Part shown: positions 14,406 through 23,046 of the stretch, piece by piece
How positions within the stretch are numbered: the first letter of the stretch is position 1
Layout of the letters: each line of letters begins with the position of its first letter
From: an uncultured Bacteroidia bacterium
GTDB taxonomy: Bacteria; Bacteroidota; Bacteroidia; Bacteroidales; UBA932
Direction: 5' to 3'
Assembly: GCA_902778105.1 (NCBI GenBank)
Contig: CACYWN010000024.1
Coordinates: forward strand, 1 to 36,816
Length of the DNA: 36,816 nt
Notes under the pieces: model-generated
Databases searched by the model: none
What the model saw: the letters and a program-made list of their open reading frames with translations, nothing else
Told to the model about the DNA's origin: nothing
Made by a program: the position numbers and the translations under genes

Positions 14406-14855
14406 ATGACACTCGAACAGCAAATCCAGGAAGCCATCAAGGAGGCCATGAAGGCCAAGGACACCGTCGCACTCAGCGCCAACCGCGCCATCAAGGGAGA
14501 GATCCTGCTTTTCAAGACCAGTGAAAACGGCTCCCGGGAAGTCACCGACGGAGACATCCTCAAGATGATCCAGAAGCTCATCAAGCAGCGCAGGGAAGCC
14601 GCCGAACAGTTCTCCGCCGCCGGACGACAGGAACTTGCGGACAATGAACTGGCGGAAGCCGCCGCCATGGAAAAGTATCTCCCCAAGCAGCTTTCCGCCG
14701 AGGAGGTGACTGTCAAGATCCAGGAAATTATCGCCCAGACCGGCGCCACCTCCCTCAAGGACATGGGCAAGGTGATGGGCATCGCGAACAAAGCCCTTGC
14801 AGGCCTCTCCGACGGCCGCACCATCTCCGGAATCGTCAAGCAGCTGCTGGGATAA
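14406..14855 (+). CDS. GatB/YqeY domain-containing protein
   Basis: A 149-residue all-helical YqeY protein, equivalent to the tail domain of the GatB subunit of the glutaminyl/asparaginyl-tRNA amidotransferase but encoded alone. Diagnostic stretches are the N-terminal helix (MTLEQQIQEAIKEAMKAKD), KLIKQRREAAEQFSAAGR, AAMEKYLPKQLSAEEV and the C-terminal MGKVMGIANKALAGLSDGRTISGIVKQLL. Stand-alone YqeY proteins may bind tRNA, but their role is not settled. The gene diverges from thrA and has its own -7 box; it ends 73 bases before the DUF1846 gene, which also has its own promoter. Confidence 0.92.
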   Translation: MTLEQQIQEAIKEAMKAKDTVALSANRAIKGEILLFKTSENGSREVTDGDILKMIQKLIKQRREAAEQFSAAGRQELADNELAEAAAMEKYLPKQLSAEEVTVKIQEIIAQTGATSLKDMGKVMGIANKALAGLSDGRTISGIVKQLLG

Positions 14856-14870
14856 AACGGCCCGTCCGGA

Positions 14871-14902
14871 TTTGGTTTTTCCAACCGGAATGACTATCTT
14901 TG
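14871..14902 (+). promoter_or_regulatory. Promoter of the DUF1846 gene
   Basis: TTTG (14871-14874) and TATCTTTG (14895-14902) are separated by 20 bases, close to the 19-base spacing of Bacteroidota -33/-7 promoters. The ATG lies 26 bases downstream. Confidence 0.65.
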
Positions 14903-14928
14903 CATCCCGTATTCAACGAAAACTTCTT

Positions 14929-16431
14929 ATGAAATACGGGTTCGACAACGCAAAGTACCTCAAGATCCAATCGGAACACATCAAGGACCGCATCGCCGCA
15001 TTCGGCGACAAACTCTACATGGAGTTCGGCGGAAAACTCTTCGACGACTTCCATGCGAGCCGGGTCCTTCCGGGGTTCGAGCCGGACAGCAAGCTCAAGA
15101 TGCTGATGCAGATGAAGGATGACGCGGAAATCGTCATCGTCATCAGCGCGCTGGACATCCAGAAGAGCAAGATCCGGAGTGACCTTGGCATCACCTACGA
15201 CGTCGATGTCCTGCGCCTCCGGGATGAATTCATGGACCGCGGACTGAGCGTGAACAGCGTTGTCATCACCCATTTCAACGGGCAGTCCAGCGCCGTAGCC
15301 TATCGGAAGCGCCTGGAAGGGATGGGGATCAAGGTCTACTATCACCACACGATCGAAGGATATCCCCACAATGTCGCCCTTATCGACTCCGACGAGGGAT
15401 TCGGCCGGAACGACTATGTCGAGACGAGCAAGCCGCTGGTCGTCGTCACGGCACCCGGTCCCGGCAGCGGCAAGATGGCCGTCTGCCTGAGCCAGTTGTA
15501 CCAGGAGAACAAACGCGGCGTCAAAGCCGGCTACGCCAAATTCGAGACTTTCCCCATCTGGAACCTCGCCCTCACCCACCCCGTCAACCTCGCCTACGAG
15601 GCCGCGACCGCGGACCTCGAGGATGTGAACATGATCGATCCCTTCCACCTGGAAGCCTATGGGAAAACGGCCGTCAATTACAACCGTGACGTGGAGATCT
15701 TCCCTGTGATGAACGCCCTGTTCATGGATATCTACGGGGAATCGCCTTACAAGTCCCCGACGGACATGGGTGTGAACATGGTGGGCTTCTGCATTTCCGA
15801 CGACGACGTGTGCCGTGAAGCATCCCTGCAGGAAATCATCCGCCGCTACTATGCTGCCCTGTGCAATTTCGCCGAAGGGAAGACGACGGAAGCTGAAGTG
15901 AACAAGATCGCCCTTCTGATGAAGCGGGCGGGTATTTCGACGGCCAACCGCATGACGACGGTCGCCGCCAAGGACCGGCTGGACCACTCCAGCACCTGTA
16001 CGGCCACCGCCGCCATCGAACTGGAGGATGGAACCATCCTGACCGCCGAGGGCAGTCCCCTGCTCGGGCCCAGCGCCGCCTTACTGCTCAATTCCCTGAA
16101 ACATATCGCCGGTATTGAACACAATGTCAAGCTCATCCCGCAGACGATGATCGCCCCGATCCAGAAGACGAAGGTTACCTATCTCCATGGCCGCAATCCC
16201 CGCCTGCATACCGACGAGGTGCTGGTGGCGATCTCCATGCTGAGCCTGATCGACGAGAACTGCAAGCTGGCCCTGGAACAGCTGCCCAAACTAAGGGGCG
16301 CGCAGGTCCATTCCACGGTGATGCTCAGCGAAGTGGACCGGAAGACCTTCCAGAAACTGGGAATCGGCCTCACCTGCGATCCGGTGCGGAAGATCAAGAA
16401 AAAACAGCAGGTCGTCGACGAGGAAGTCTAA
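14929..16431 (+). CDS. DUF1846 (UPF0371) family protein
   Basis: A 500-residue cytoplasmic protein matching the DUF1846/UPF0371 family in length and in conserved blocks: an N-terminal kinase-like region (GFDNAKYLKIQSEHIKDRI, FGGKLFDDFHASRVLPGF), TAPGPGSGKMAVCLSQLY (a P-loop-like stretch at about residues 180-197), NLAYEAATADLEDVNMIDPF and DRLDHSSTCTATAAIELEDG. Structures exist for the family, but no biochemical function is established; annotations as 'Zn protease' are unsupported. The ATG at 14929 follows the promoter, and upstream codons in the frame belong to the yqeY end and intergenic DNA. Its stop overlaps that of the convergent LAB_N gene by four bases. Confidence 0.92.
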   Translation: MKYGFDNAKYLKIQSEHIKDRIAAFGDKLYMEFGGKLFDDFHASRVLPGFEPDSKLKMLMQMKDDAEIVIVISALDIQKSKIRSDLGITYDVDVLRLRDEFMDRGLSVNSVVITHFNGQSSAVAYRKRLEGMGIKVYYHHTIEGYPHNVALIDSDEGFGRNDYVETSKPLVVVTAPGPGSGKMAVCLSQLYQENKRGVKAGYAKFETFPIWNLALTHPVNLAYEAATADLEDVNMIDPFHLEAYGKTAVNYNRDVEIFPVMNALFMDIYGESPYKSPTDMGVNMVGFCISDDDVCREASLQEIIRRYYAALCNFAEGKTTEAEVNKIALLMKRAGISTANRMTTVAAKDRLDHSSTCTATAAIELEDGTILTAEGSPLLGPSAALLLNSLKHIAGIEHNVKLIPQTMIAPIQKTKVTYLHGRNPRLHTDEVLVAISMLSLIDENCKLALEQLPKLRGAQVHSTVMLSEVDRKTFQKLGIGLTCDPVRKIKKKQQVVDEEV

Positions 16432-17084
16432 TCCTCCTCCGCATCCTCCCTGCGGCCCTCCCGCCGGGATTCCGCGATGGAAAGCATCAGGTTCCTGACC
16501 GTGAACACGATGGAGAACTGGCCGATCGCCAGCACCCAGTCGTGCCGGACCAGACCGTACGCGATGATCATGACGGAGCCGATGACTCCCAGCACCCAAT
16601 GTCCGAGCGGAAGGACGGACCGGCGCCGCCGGTAGCTGTACACCAGCTGATAGACCGTACGCATCTCATACGTGAACTGTCCCAGGACACCGAACAGCAG
16701 CAGCCCCAGGGGCACATCCTTATTATGGAGGAAAGTTTCCACGAAGGAACTGAAGTCCCGGGCGATCAGGGCGAGGATGACGACCGGGAACAAGGCCTGG
16801 ATGACGATCAGGAACCTGGGGACTTTCCTGTAAAGCCCCATGATGCCGATGTTCCACATATAGATGTAATACCCGACACTCTCACCGAAGATGATGGAGA
16901 AGTCCTTCCGGAGCCAGCCGTAGACGTACAGTACAACGGCGCCGATGCTGCTCAGGACCCAGTAGATGCCCGGAGACTCCACCTGGTGCGATTTCTCCGA
17001 CAGGTACCATTGGATCAGGATCCGGACACCGTAGATGCCCATCCCCGCAAACCCCAGGAGATATACCCAGAAAGGACTGTCCAT
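16428..17084 (-). CDS. LAB_N domain membrane protein
   Basis: A 218-residue, mostly hydrophobic protein with two copies of the lipid-A-disaccharide-synthase N-terminal (LAB_N, PF07578) module. Copy one spans about residues 5-80 (GVRILIQWYLSEKSHQVESP..YWVLSSIGAVVLYVYGW), copy two about 125-205 (LGQFTYEMRTVYQLVYSYRRRRSVLPLGHWVLGVIGSV). The C-terminal tail is charged. The module occurs both alone and beside glycosyltransferases, and is thought to handle lipid-linked substrates in the inner membrane; catalytic LpxB is not attached here. The gene follows the PlsC/GNAT acyltransferase by 6 bases, so the pair are probably co-expressed for membrane lipid work. Confidence 0.85.
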   Translation of the reverse strand: MDSPFWVYLLGFAGMGIYGVRILIQWYLSEKSHQVESPGIYWVLSSIGAVVLYVYGWLRKDFSIIFGESVGYYIYMWNIGIMGLYRKVPRFLIVIQALFPVVILALIARDFSSFVETFLHNKDVPLGLLLFGVLGQFTYEMRTVYQLVYSYRRRRSVLPLGHWVLGVIGSVMIIAYGLVRHDWVLAIGQFSIVFTVRNLMLSIAESRREGRREDAEED

Positions 17085-17090
17085 ACCGGA

Positions 17091-18911
17091 TCAGGAACGG
17101 GGTTCGCCGTAGAAACGCCTCCAGACCGCGTCCTGCAGATCGTCCGGAAGACCCCGGAGAATCGCCCGGAGCGTATTCTTCGGGAAGTCCCGGTAGCGGA
17201 GGAAGATCAGCCCGTCCAGGCTGTCGCAGAAGAGTGGATCCACGTTGAAACAGACGAGTTTCGCCCCGCAACTGAAATACTTGCGGACCAGGACGGGAAG
17301 ACGGTATTTTCCGTCGGACATGGCTACCAGCACCCGGTCCAGCGCATCCACGTTGCCGGGGGCGATGGACAGGTCGTCCGGATTGACGGACAGGAAATCC
17401 GTTTCGAACGGATGGGTGGGGCTGGCGATTCTCCCGGCATCGGGCATCGGATAGTTTTTCCCGATATAGTCGACGATCAGGCTCTTGTAGAAATGCGGGA
17501 TTTCGTTGCTGATGCTCACGGGGCCGGAATAGTATTCCAATTCCGGCGATTGCAGGACCGACACGCCCAGGCCGGTCAGAAGCAGCCGGAGCGGCTGGAT
17601 CTCGCGCTGGTATTTCCGGACGATGAAGGAGCGGCCGAGTTCCATCGAGCGGGCAAGGAGCGGCTCCGCCTTGTCGCCATACTGATAAAGGCCGGCGGAA
17701 TAAAAGCCCGGAAGACCGCCATGCTCCTTCATGATTTCCGGTCCGAATCCGAGCCGGTAGGCACCGACGATCTCCCCGTTGGGGATGTGCCAGAGGACCA
17801 TCTGGCGATAATAGGCATCGAAAGGATCCGTATCCTCGGCGAGGCCGGTTCCTTCTCCGATGGCACGGAAAGTCTCCTCCCGAAGACGATAAAGTTCCTT
17901 CATCGTGGAGGGTGCCTCCCGGGAGGAAAGGAGATAGGCGCAGTAATCGCCGGAGGTGAACAGTTTCCTGTGCTCCAGGCCGGCCAGTTCTTTCCGGACG
18001 AGTTCCGCGGAGACAGGTTTCGTCAAGGGCGCCAGTTTCGACTGGGAGTCCGTTTCCGGAGCGGGAATACATTGGGCCTCCAAGGCATAGCAGCGGCTAC
18101 GCAGCAACTTCCCAAAAGCCTTCAGGTCAAGCGTTTGCGTTTCGGATGGAAGGATCGGTCGCCCAATCCGGACCTTGATGGTCGTCCCCGGTTTATTGAA
18201 CACCTCATGGATGAGCCGGGCGGTCCGGAGACGGGGATGGATTTTTCCCAGCACGTGGAAAGAGCGGGAATTGCCGCCCTCGAAATAGACGGGAATGACC
18301 GGGAAACCGGATTTCCGGATGAGTTTGATGATATTGTCGGCCCAGGGAATATCCTCTACGACCTGCTTGTCACCCAGGGAGGTACGGTTCTTCCCTTTCT
18401 GCCAGGTGGCGACTTCCCCGGCCGGAAAAAGGCCGAGGGGGTGTCCGCCGGCAATGTGTTCCAGCGCCAGCCGGATGCCGGTAATGCTCCGCGCCCCGCC
18501 GGTAGAGAAGTTGTCCACCGGAATGAAACTGTCCTTGAGGGCGGGAATCATCGAAAGAAGGAAGGTGGTGAGAATCTTGTAGTCCGGGCGGATGGAACCG
18601 AAGACCGTGCTCAGGATCATCCCGTCCAGACTCCCGTAATGATGGTTGGAGACCGTGATGAATCCGCCTTCCCTGGGAATGTAGTCCAGTTGCTCAGGAT
18701 CGATTTCGTACCGTACGCCGACTTCTTCCAGGACATCCCCGGAAAAATCAGGTCCGCTGACCGCACAGTACTTCTCGTGGACGCGGTTTACCTTTTCAAG
18801 TTCAAGGGCCTTATATGCCGTCTTGGCCAGCAACCGGCCCAAAAGTCCCTTGACTCCAATGGCTTTCTGAAGGTCGTCGACCTCCAGAACCGTGGTTTTA
18901 GTATCACTCAT
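17091..18911 (-). CDS. Two-domain PlsC/GNAT acyltransferase (OlsF-like, aminolipid synthesis)
   Basis: A 606-residue protein from the ATG at 18911 (an upstream GTG is possible). Residues ~60-290 are a PlsC-type acyltransferase: NHHYGSLD with His91 and Asp96 of the HxxxxD motif, and FPAGE at 162-166. Residues ~320-590 match the 'hemolysin-like' GNAT N-acyltransferase family (OlsB/GlsB), with EETFRAIGEGTGLAEDTDPFD, GAYRLGFG and SMELGRSFIVRKYQR. In Bacteroides, separate GlsB (N-acyl) and GlsA (O-acyl) make glycine lipids; in Serratia and Flavobacterium the bifunctional OlsF makes ornithine lipids. This gene has both activities in one chain, O-type domain first, as in OlsF. Which amino acid is used cannot be told. 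It diverges from an EamA transporter. Confidence 0.88.
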   Translation of the reverse strand: MSDTKTTVLEVDDLQKAIGVKGLLGRLLAKTAYKALELEKVNRVHEKYCAVSGPDFSGDVLEEVGVRYEIDPEQLDYIPREGGFITVSNHHYGSLDGMILSTVFGSIRPDYKILTTFLLSMIPALKDSFIPVDNFSTGGARSITGIRLALEHIAGGHPLGLFPAGEVATWQKGKNRTSLGDKQVVEDIPWADNIIKLIRKSGFPVIPVYFEGGNSRSFHVLGKIHPRLRTARLIHEVFNKPGTTIKVRIGRPILPSETQTLDLKAFGKLLRSRCYALEAQCIPAPETDSQSKLAPLTKPVSAELVRKELAGLEHRKLFTSGDYCAYLLSSREAPSTMKELYRLREETFRAIGEGTGLAEDTDPFDAYYRQMVLWHIPNGEIVGAYRLGFGPEIMKEHGGLPGFYSAGLYQYGDKAEPLLARSMELGRSFIVRKYQREIQPLRLLLTGLGVSVLQSPELEYYSGPVSISNEIPHFYKSLIVDYIGKNYPMPDAGRIASPTHPFETDFLSVNPDDLSIAPGNVDALDRVLVAMSDGKYRLPVLVRKYFSCGAKLVCFNVDPLFCDSLDGLIFLRYRDFPKNTLRAILRGLPDDLQDAVWRRFYGEPRS

Positions 18912-18916
18912 CAGCA

Positions 18917-18953
18917 CAAAGATAGTAATTTTTACTTGAATTGCCTATCTTTG
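18917..18953. promoter_or_regulatory. Divergent promoters, acyltransferase and EamA transporter
   Basis: Minus strand TATCTTTG (18917-18924) lies 5 bases before the acyltransferase ATG at 18911; plus strand TATCTTTG (18946-18953) lies 8 bases before the transporter ATG at 18962. The two identical boxes form an inverted repeat separated by 21 bases. Confidence 0.65.
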
Positions 18954-18961
18954 TCGGCGCG

Positions 18962-19897
18962 ATGCAACACCTGGGTGAAATCATATCCCTTATCGTCGCC
19001 GTTTCCTGGACGGTAACGGCCATTTTCGCCGACAAGGCGAGTCATCGGCTCGGGTCGATGGCGACCAATGTCCTCCGCCTTGCGATGGCCTCCCTTTTTC
19101 TCGCCATCCTGCTCTGGTTCACCATCGGCCGGCCCTATCCCCTGTATGCCGACGGCAGGGCCTGGCTCTGGCTCGGGCTCTCCGCCCTGGTGGGCTATGT
19201 GTTCGGGGACTGGTGCCTTTTCAACAGCTACCTCGTCATCGGCGCGCGCTTCGGACAGTTGTTCATGACCCTGGCTCCCCCGATGGCCGCCATCGCCGGA
19301 TGGGCTCTGCTCGGAGAGACGCTTACCTGGGAATCGATGCTGGCGATGGCCGTGACCCTGAGTGGTATAGCCATCTCCATCTTAAGCAAGGGAGAAGGTC
19401 ACAAGATGAAGCTTTCGTTACCGCTGAAAGGTGTCCTGCTGGGTCTGGGCGCCGGAGCGGGACAGGGCGTCGGCCTCGTCCTCAGCAAGATCGGCATGCA
19501 GCATTATGAGGCTGCGGTCCCCTCCGCTGCACCGGAACTGATGGGCACGATGCTTCCTTTCGCATCCACGATGATCCGTGCGCTTGTCGGCTGTGCCGGG
19601 TTCCTTTTGCTGATGAGCCTTCAAAGAGACCTTCCCCGCTTGAAAGCCGCCTTCCGGGACCGCAAAGGATTGACCTATGTCGCCATCCTCACCCTCTTCG
19701 GCCCCGCCCTCGGCGTCTCCCTCTCCCTGATGGCCGTCCAGTACACCGACGCCGGCATCGCATCCACCCTGATGGCCCTGACGCCCGTCCTGATCATCCT
19801 CCCGTACGCAATCCTGTACAAGCAGAAGATACGCCTGAAGGAAATCATCGGCGTCACGGTGAGTATGGTCGGTGTGGGGATGTTCTTCCTAATGTGA
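18962..19897 (+). CDS. EamA/DMT family transporter
   Basis: A 311-residue inner-membrane protein with ten predicted transmembrane helices arranged as two EamA repeats (about residues 5-140 and 155-305). Repeat ends show the family pattern GWALLGETLTWESMLAMAVTLSGIAI and TPVLIILPYAILYKQKIRLKEIIGVTVSMVGVGMFFL. Members export metabolites or amino acids, but the substrate cannot be read from sequence. The ATG at 18962 is preferred to an upstream alternative start at 18941 because the -7 box lies just before it. Its 3' end overlaps that of the convergent ThrE-type exporter by 9 bases. Confidence 0.9.
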   Translation: MQHLGEIISLIVAVSWTVTAIFADKASHRLGSMATNVLRLAMASLFLAILLWFTIGRPYPLYADGRAWLWLGLSALVGYVFGDWCLFNSYLVIGARFGQLFMTLAPPMAAIAGWALLGETLTWESMLAMAVTLSGIAISILSKGEGHKMKLSLPLKGVLLGLGAGAGQGVGLVLSKIGMQHYEAAVPSAAPELMGTMLPFASTMIRALVGCAGFLLLMSLQRDLPRLKAAFRDRKGLTYVAILTLFGPALGVSLSLMAVQYTDAGIASTLMALTPVLIILPYAILYKQKIRLKEIIGVTVSMVGVGMFFLM

Positions 19898-21169
19898 CAG
19901 CCGCCGCCGGCCGGAGAACAGCCGCTGCGGCAGTTCCATCGCCAGGATAATGCCCAGAACGATGGCGATGGCTATCTTCGCCGCCGTGAAGCCGACCGTA
20001 CTGGATAAGTCCAAATGGCTGGAAATCAAGTAATAAGTACACCAGAAAATTCCTGCTCCGGGCACGAGGGGGAAGATGCCGCACAGCAGGAACACCGCGG
20101 CGGGGCACTTTTCCATGACAGCGAAGACACGGGAAAGGATGCCGATGAAAACGGTGGACAGGACCGTAGCGATGGCGGGCGTCATACCGGCATGACGGAA
20201 AAGGACCAGGTAAAGGAGCCAGCCCAGCGCACCGACGATACCGGCCGGGACATACTGTTTTCGGGGCACGCCGAACAGGACGGCGAAGGCGGTCGTACCG
20301 ACGAACGCGGCCAGAGTCTGGACCAGCAGGCCCGCCGTCTCCGGATTCACCCACACGCCGTTCAGTTCAATGATGCCCCTGAACAGGGCACCGTCCAGCA
20401 TGAAGCCGACGCTGACGCCGATCGCGATGCAGAAAAAGCCCAGCAGGGCGTCCGTAAGCCGCGTCAGGCCGGCCAGATAGTCGGCATTGGCCAAATCCCG
20501 GACACCGTTCACGAAGGGGACCCCGGGGATGAGGGGCATAATGGCACCGATGATGATGTTGGCCAGGCTGTTACCGAAGCCGAGCCGGTAGCATCCGACG
20601 CATAACAGCGTAGCAGCCAGCGCATTGCAGATACCGCCTACGATACGGGACATATACCGGCCGCTCACCAGGAAGATGAACAGGTTCAGCAGCAGGCCCA
20701 CAATGAAGGCCGCACCGCAGTCCAGCCAGCCGCCGCCGAAGACGGCGCAGAAACCGGCGGCCCCGAAGGCGGATCCGAGCGTCTGCTCCCACATCGGCTT
20801 GGCCGGGGTGCTGCGGATCTTCTCCAGCCGGGCACGCGCGTCCTGCAAAGTACATTTCCCCGCAGAGATGTCATAGCTCAGCTGGTTGACTTCCACGACC
20901 TTCTGCAGCTGGATGGGACGGATGGGGATGAACTCCACGTTGGCATAGGTCGACGCCTGGCCGCCGGCTTTCTCCACCTTTCCGGCACTTCCGGTGGTGA
21001 AAATGCCATTGGACAGGACGAAGAAATTGCCCTTATCCACGCCGAAATAGGTGGAAATCCGGGCCATGATGTCCTCCACGCGGGAAATCTCCGCTCCGTT
21101 CTCGAGCAGGATGTGTCCCGCGATGGAAGCCACCTCCAGGACCTCGGAAAAATCGTGCTGCTGTTCCAT
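19889..21169 (-). CDS. Threonine/serine exporter family protein (ThrE-like)
   Basis: A 426-residue protein with a cytoplasmic N-terminal domain (about residues 1-125, including LLENGAEISRVEDIMARI) and ten transmembrane helices in two halves. The first half has the signature PLIPGVPFVNGVRDL and the second the related PLVPGAGIFWCTYYLI, which mark the DUF1212 (ThrE) and DUF3815 (ThrE_2) parts fused in one chain. Corynebacterium ThrE exports threonine and serine; E. coli splits the halves as YjjP/YjjB, associated with succinate. With the thr operon in the same window threonine export is plausible but not proven. The ATG at 21169 is preceded by a TATCTTTG box 4 bases upstream. Confidence 0.9.
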   Translation of the reverse strand: MEQQHDFSEVLEVASIAGHILLENGAEISRVEDIMARISTYFGVDKGNFFVLSNGIFTTGSAGKVEKAGGQASTYANVEFIPIRPIQLQKVVEVNQLSYDISAGKCTLQDARARLEKIRSTPAKPMWEQTLGSAFGAAGFCAVFGGGWLDCGAAFIVGLLLNLFIFLVSGRYMSRIVGGICNALAATLLCVGCYRLGFGNSLANIIIGAIMPLIPGVPFVNGVRDLANADYLAGLTRLTDALLGFFCIAIGVSVGFMLDGALFRGIIELNGVWVNPETAGLLVQTLAAFVGTTAFAVLFGVPRKQYVPAGIVGALGWLLYLVLFRHAGMTPAIATVLSTVFIGILSRVFAVMEKCPAAVFLLCGIFPLVPGAGIFWCTYYLISSHLDLSSTVGFTAAKIAIAIVLGIILAMELPQRLFSGRRRLSH

Positions 21170-21173
21170 GGCG

Positions 21174-21181
21174 CAAAGATA
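21174..21181 (-). promoter_or_regulatory. -7 promoter box of the ThrE-like gene
   Basis: Minus strand TATCTTTG lies 4 bases before the ATG at 21169 and 2 bases after the stop of the upstream M15 peptidase gene, so this exporter has its own promoter and an extremely short leader. Confidence 0.6.
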
Positions 21182-21183
21182 AG

Positions 21184-21885
21184 CTATTTCTCGAAATGCT
21201 GGTAATCCTTGACCGTCCGCCAGGAACCGCCCCAGGTAAAGCCGCGCTCCAGGAAGAGCCGGCAACAGAGGTCATCCCGGTCGATTTTGTGGGGAAAATC
21301 CCTGGAACGGTCGGCAAAGGTCGCCCCTCCCGGAGGACTCACCACGGCGGAACGCACGCAGGGGTTCTCCAGCGGATTGATATCGACGGCCATCCCGCGC
21401 GCATGCTTGGACAGCGTCTTTGTTCCGGCAACGACCCGGTAATTGAAACAGGAGGTGTTGTCCGCTTCCATGGATGCGATGTCATCCCCGCCGAAATCAT
21501 CGATGAGCCGGATGCTGCGGATGGGATAGCGGGCCTCGTACAAGGCCCGGAAAATGTCCAGCAGATCCTGGGCGATGGCCTGGTTGCAGATCATCTCCCC
21601 TACCTGTTCCTCTCCGTCAAAATCAACATAGGAAAGCTTCAGGTAACGAAGCTCTGATAACTGGATCTCAGCTCCTTCCGGATAGGATACACCGCGCATC
21701 CGGGCCTCGGTCTCCGTTGGGATCGACAAGGCCTGGAAGACGGGTTCCCGGATGACCGGCGCTTCCTGGACTGCCTCCGGACCAGCCTCGGCGGCCTGCG
21801 GACGCCCCTGTCGCATCCGGCATCCGGAGAAAAGACAAAGGGACGCCAGGAACAGAACTGGCAACTGGCGGGAACGCATGATCAT
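21184..21885 (-). CDS. M15 family D-Ala-D-Ala carboxypeptidase-like lipoprotein
   Basis: A 233-residue lipoprotein with a signal sequence ending LFSGC (Cys22 from the first ATG; an ATG two codons later is equally possible). The C-terminal domain (about residues 95-233) is a VanY/M15-type zinc peptidase: His161 and Asp168 in SKHARGMAVDINP and His230 in DYQHFEK form the metal site, and the family hydrolyses peptidoglycan stem peptides. The region NTSCFNYRVVAGTKTLSKHARG fits Peptidase_M15_4. It is the last gene of an operon after the PCMD protein and the glycosyltransferase, 3 bases behind the latter's stop, pointing to a cell envelope role. Confidence 0.88.
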   Translation of the reverse strand: MIMRSRQLPVLFLASLCLFSGCRMRQGRPQAAEAGPEAVQEAPVIREPVFQALSIPTETEARMRGVSYPEGAEIQLSELRYLKLSYVDFDGEEQVGEMICNQAIAQDLLDIFRALYEARYPIRSIRLIDDFGGDDIASMEADNTSCFNYRVVAGTKTLSKHARGMAVDINPLENPCVRSAVVSPPGGATFADRSRDFPHKIDRDDLCCRLFLERGFTWGGSWRTVKDYQHFEK

Positions 21886-21888
21886 CGG

Positions 21889-23043
21889 TCAGGATTTTTT
21901 CGTCTGCATCGCCAGCCGGAACATGTCGATGAGGGCGGCGATGGATTTATGGATATCGTACTCTTCGGTGGATTCGGCGTACCTCCAGCCCATCGTGTGC
22001 CGTTCTTCCGGATGGTCCAGCCAGTAGTCGATGCAGGAAGCAAGCGCCTCGGGATCCTTGGTCGGGAAGAGGCTGTGCTCGTCCAGGGCGAATTGAGACG
22101 TAGCTGTAAGCTCGCCCTTCGCGATGACGGGAACAACCGCCTGCTGAAGGGCTTCCAGGGCCGAAAGGCCTTCGACTTCGACCGTCGCGCAGTGGATATA
22201 CAGGTCGGCTTTCGCCGCCAGCATCCGGAGTCCGTCCCGGTCATGGAACCGGAAGACCGGATCGTATTTCACCACCCCGTCCTCGTATAGCTTGTGGGCC
22301 ATTTCCTTGACCGTATCCGCTTCCGGCCCCCGGCCGGCGAAGTAGAGCTGGATGCGGTGTGCATATTTGGAATACTTCATGGCCTCCAGGAGCGTGGGCT
22401 GGTCCTTTTCCACGGCCAGCCGACCGATGCAGACGACCAGGAACGGCCTGTTGGGATCGTCATCCCGCTCGATACGCGTGACCTTGTCCGGGATGATTCC
22501 GTTGGAGATCAGGTGGAGGCGGGCCTTGAAGCCGAACTTCTGCAGGCGCTCCAGGACGTTCTCCGTCGGGCACTGGATATCGGTGCAATAGTCGAACACG
22601 AAGTCGCGCCAAAGCCGCAGCATGTTATAATTGAGGAACTTCCAGTCTCCCAGGTTGACGGAACAGAACAGATTCTCCGGATGCAGGTGATACGTGCCCG
22701 TACAAGGGACACCGTAATACTTGGCGATCCGGGCCGTGAACATCTGGATGATGAAGGGCTCTTCCAGATGGACGACGTCCGCCCACCGGACCGCCCGCCG
22801 GATGATGGCGATGTCCGTCCTGGCGAACTTGTAGCCGTGGGACTGGACCAGTCCGTCGAAGACGGGCACGTGGAAATCGGCCAGGACATAGTCGGGCTGG
22901 GGCGTCTCCGCCTCATGGTTCCGTCCAGACAGGACGCGGACCTCCTCCCCCGCTTCGCGGAGATACTGGACCGTCCGGCGCGCCGAGGCCGAAAGACCGT
23001 TTCCCGGCGCGTAGAAATTGTTGACGACAAAGAGGATTTTCAT
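21889..23043 (-). CDS. Glycosyltransferase family 4
   Basis: A 384-residue GT-B enzyme that transfers a sugar from an NDP donor. The N-terminal acceptor domain begins MKILFVVNNFYAPGNGLSAS and includes GTYHLHPENL; the C-terminal donor domain has VCIGRLAVEKDQPTLLEAM and the E-x7-E motif in EVEGLSALEALQQAVVPVIA, which are hallmarks of GT4. Similar proteins include diacylglycerol glucosyltransferases and glycan polymer enzymes; donor and acceptor are unknown. It lies 3 bases after the PCMD gene and just before the M15 peptidase, forming a compact three-gene envelope operon. Confidence 0.92.
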   Translation of the reverse strand: MKILFVVNNFYAPGNGLSASARRTVQYLREAGEEVRVLSGRNHEAETPQPDYVLADFHVPVFDGLVQSHGYKFARTDIAIIRRAVRWADVVHLEEPFIIQMFTARIAKYYGVPCTGTYHLHPENLFCSVNLGDWKFLNYNMLRLWRDFVFDYCTDIQCPTENVLERLQKFGFKARLHLISNGIIPDKVTRIERDDDPNRPFLVVCIGRLAVEKDQPTLLEAMKYSKYAHRIQLYFAGRGPEADTVKEMAHKLYEDGVVKYDPVFRFHDRDGLRMLAAKADLYIHCATVEVEGLSALEALQQAVVPVIAKGELTATSQFALDEHSLFPTKDPEALASCIDYWLDHPEERHTMGWRYAESTEEYDIHKSIAALIDMFRLAMQTKKS

Positions 23044-23046
23044 AGT

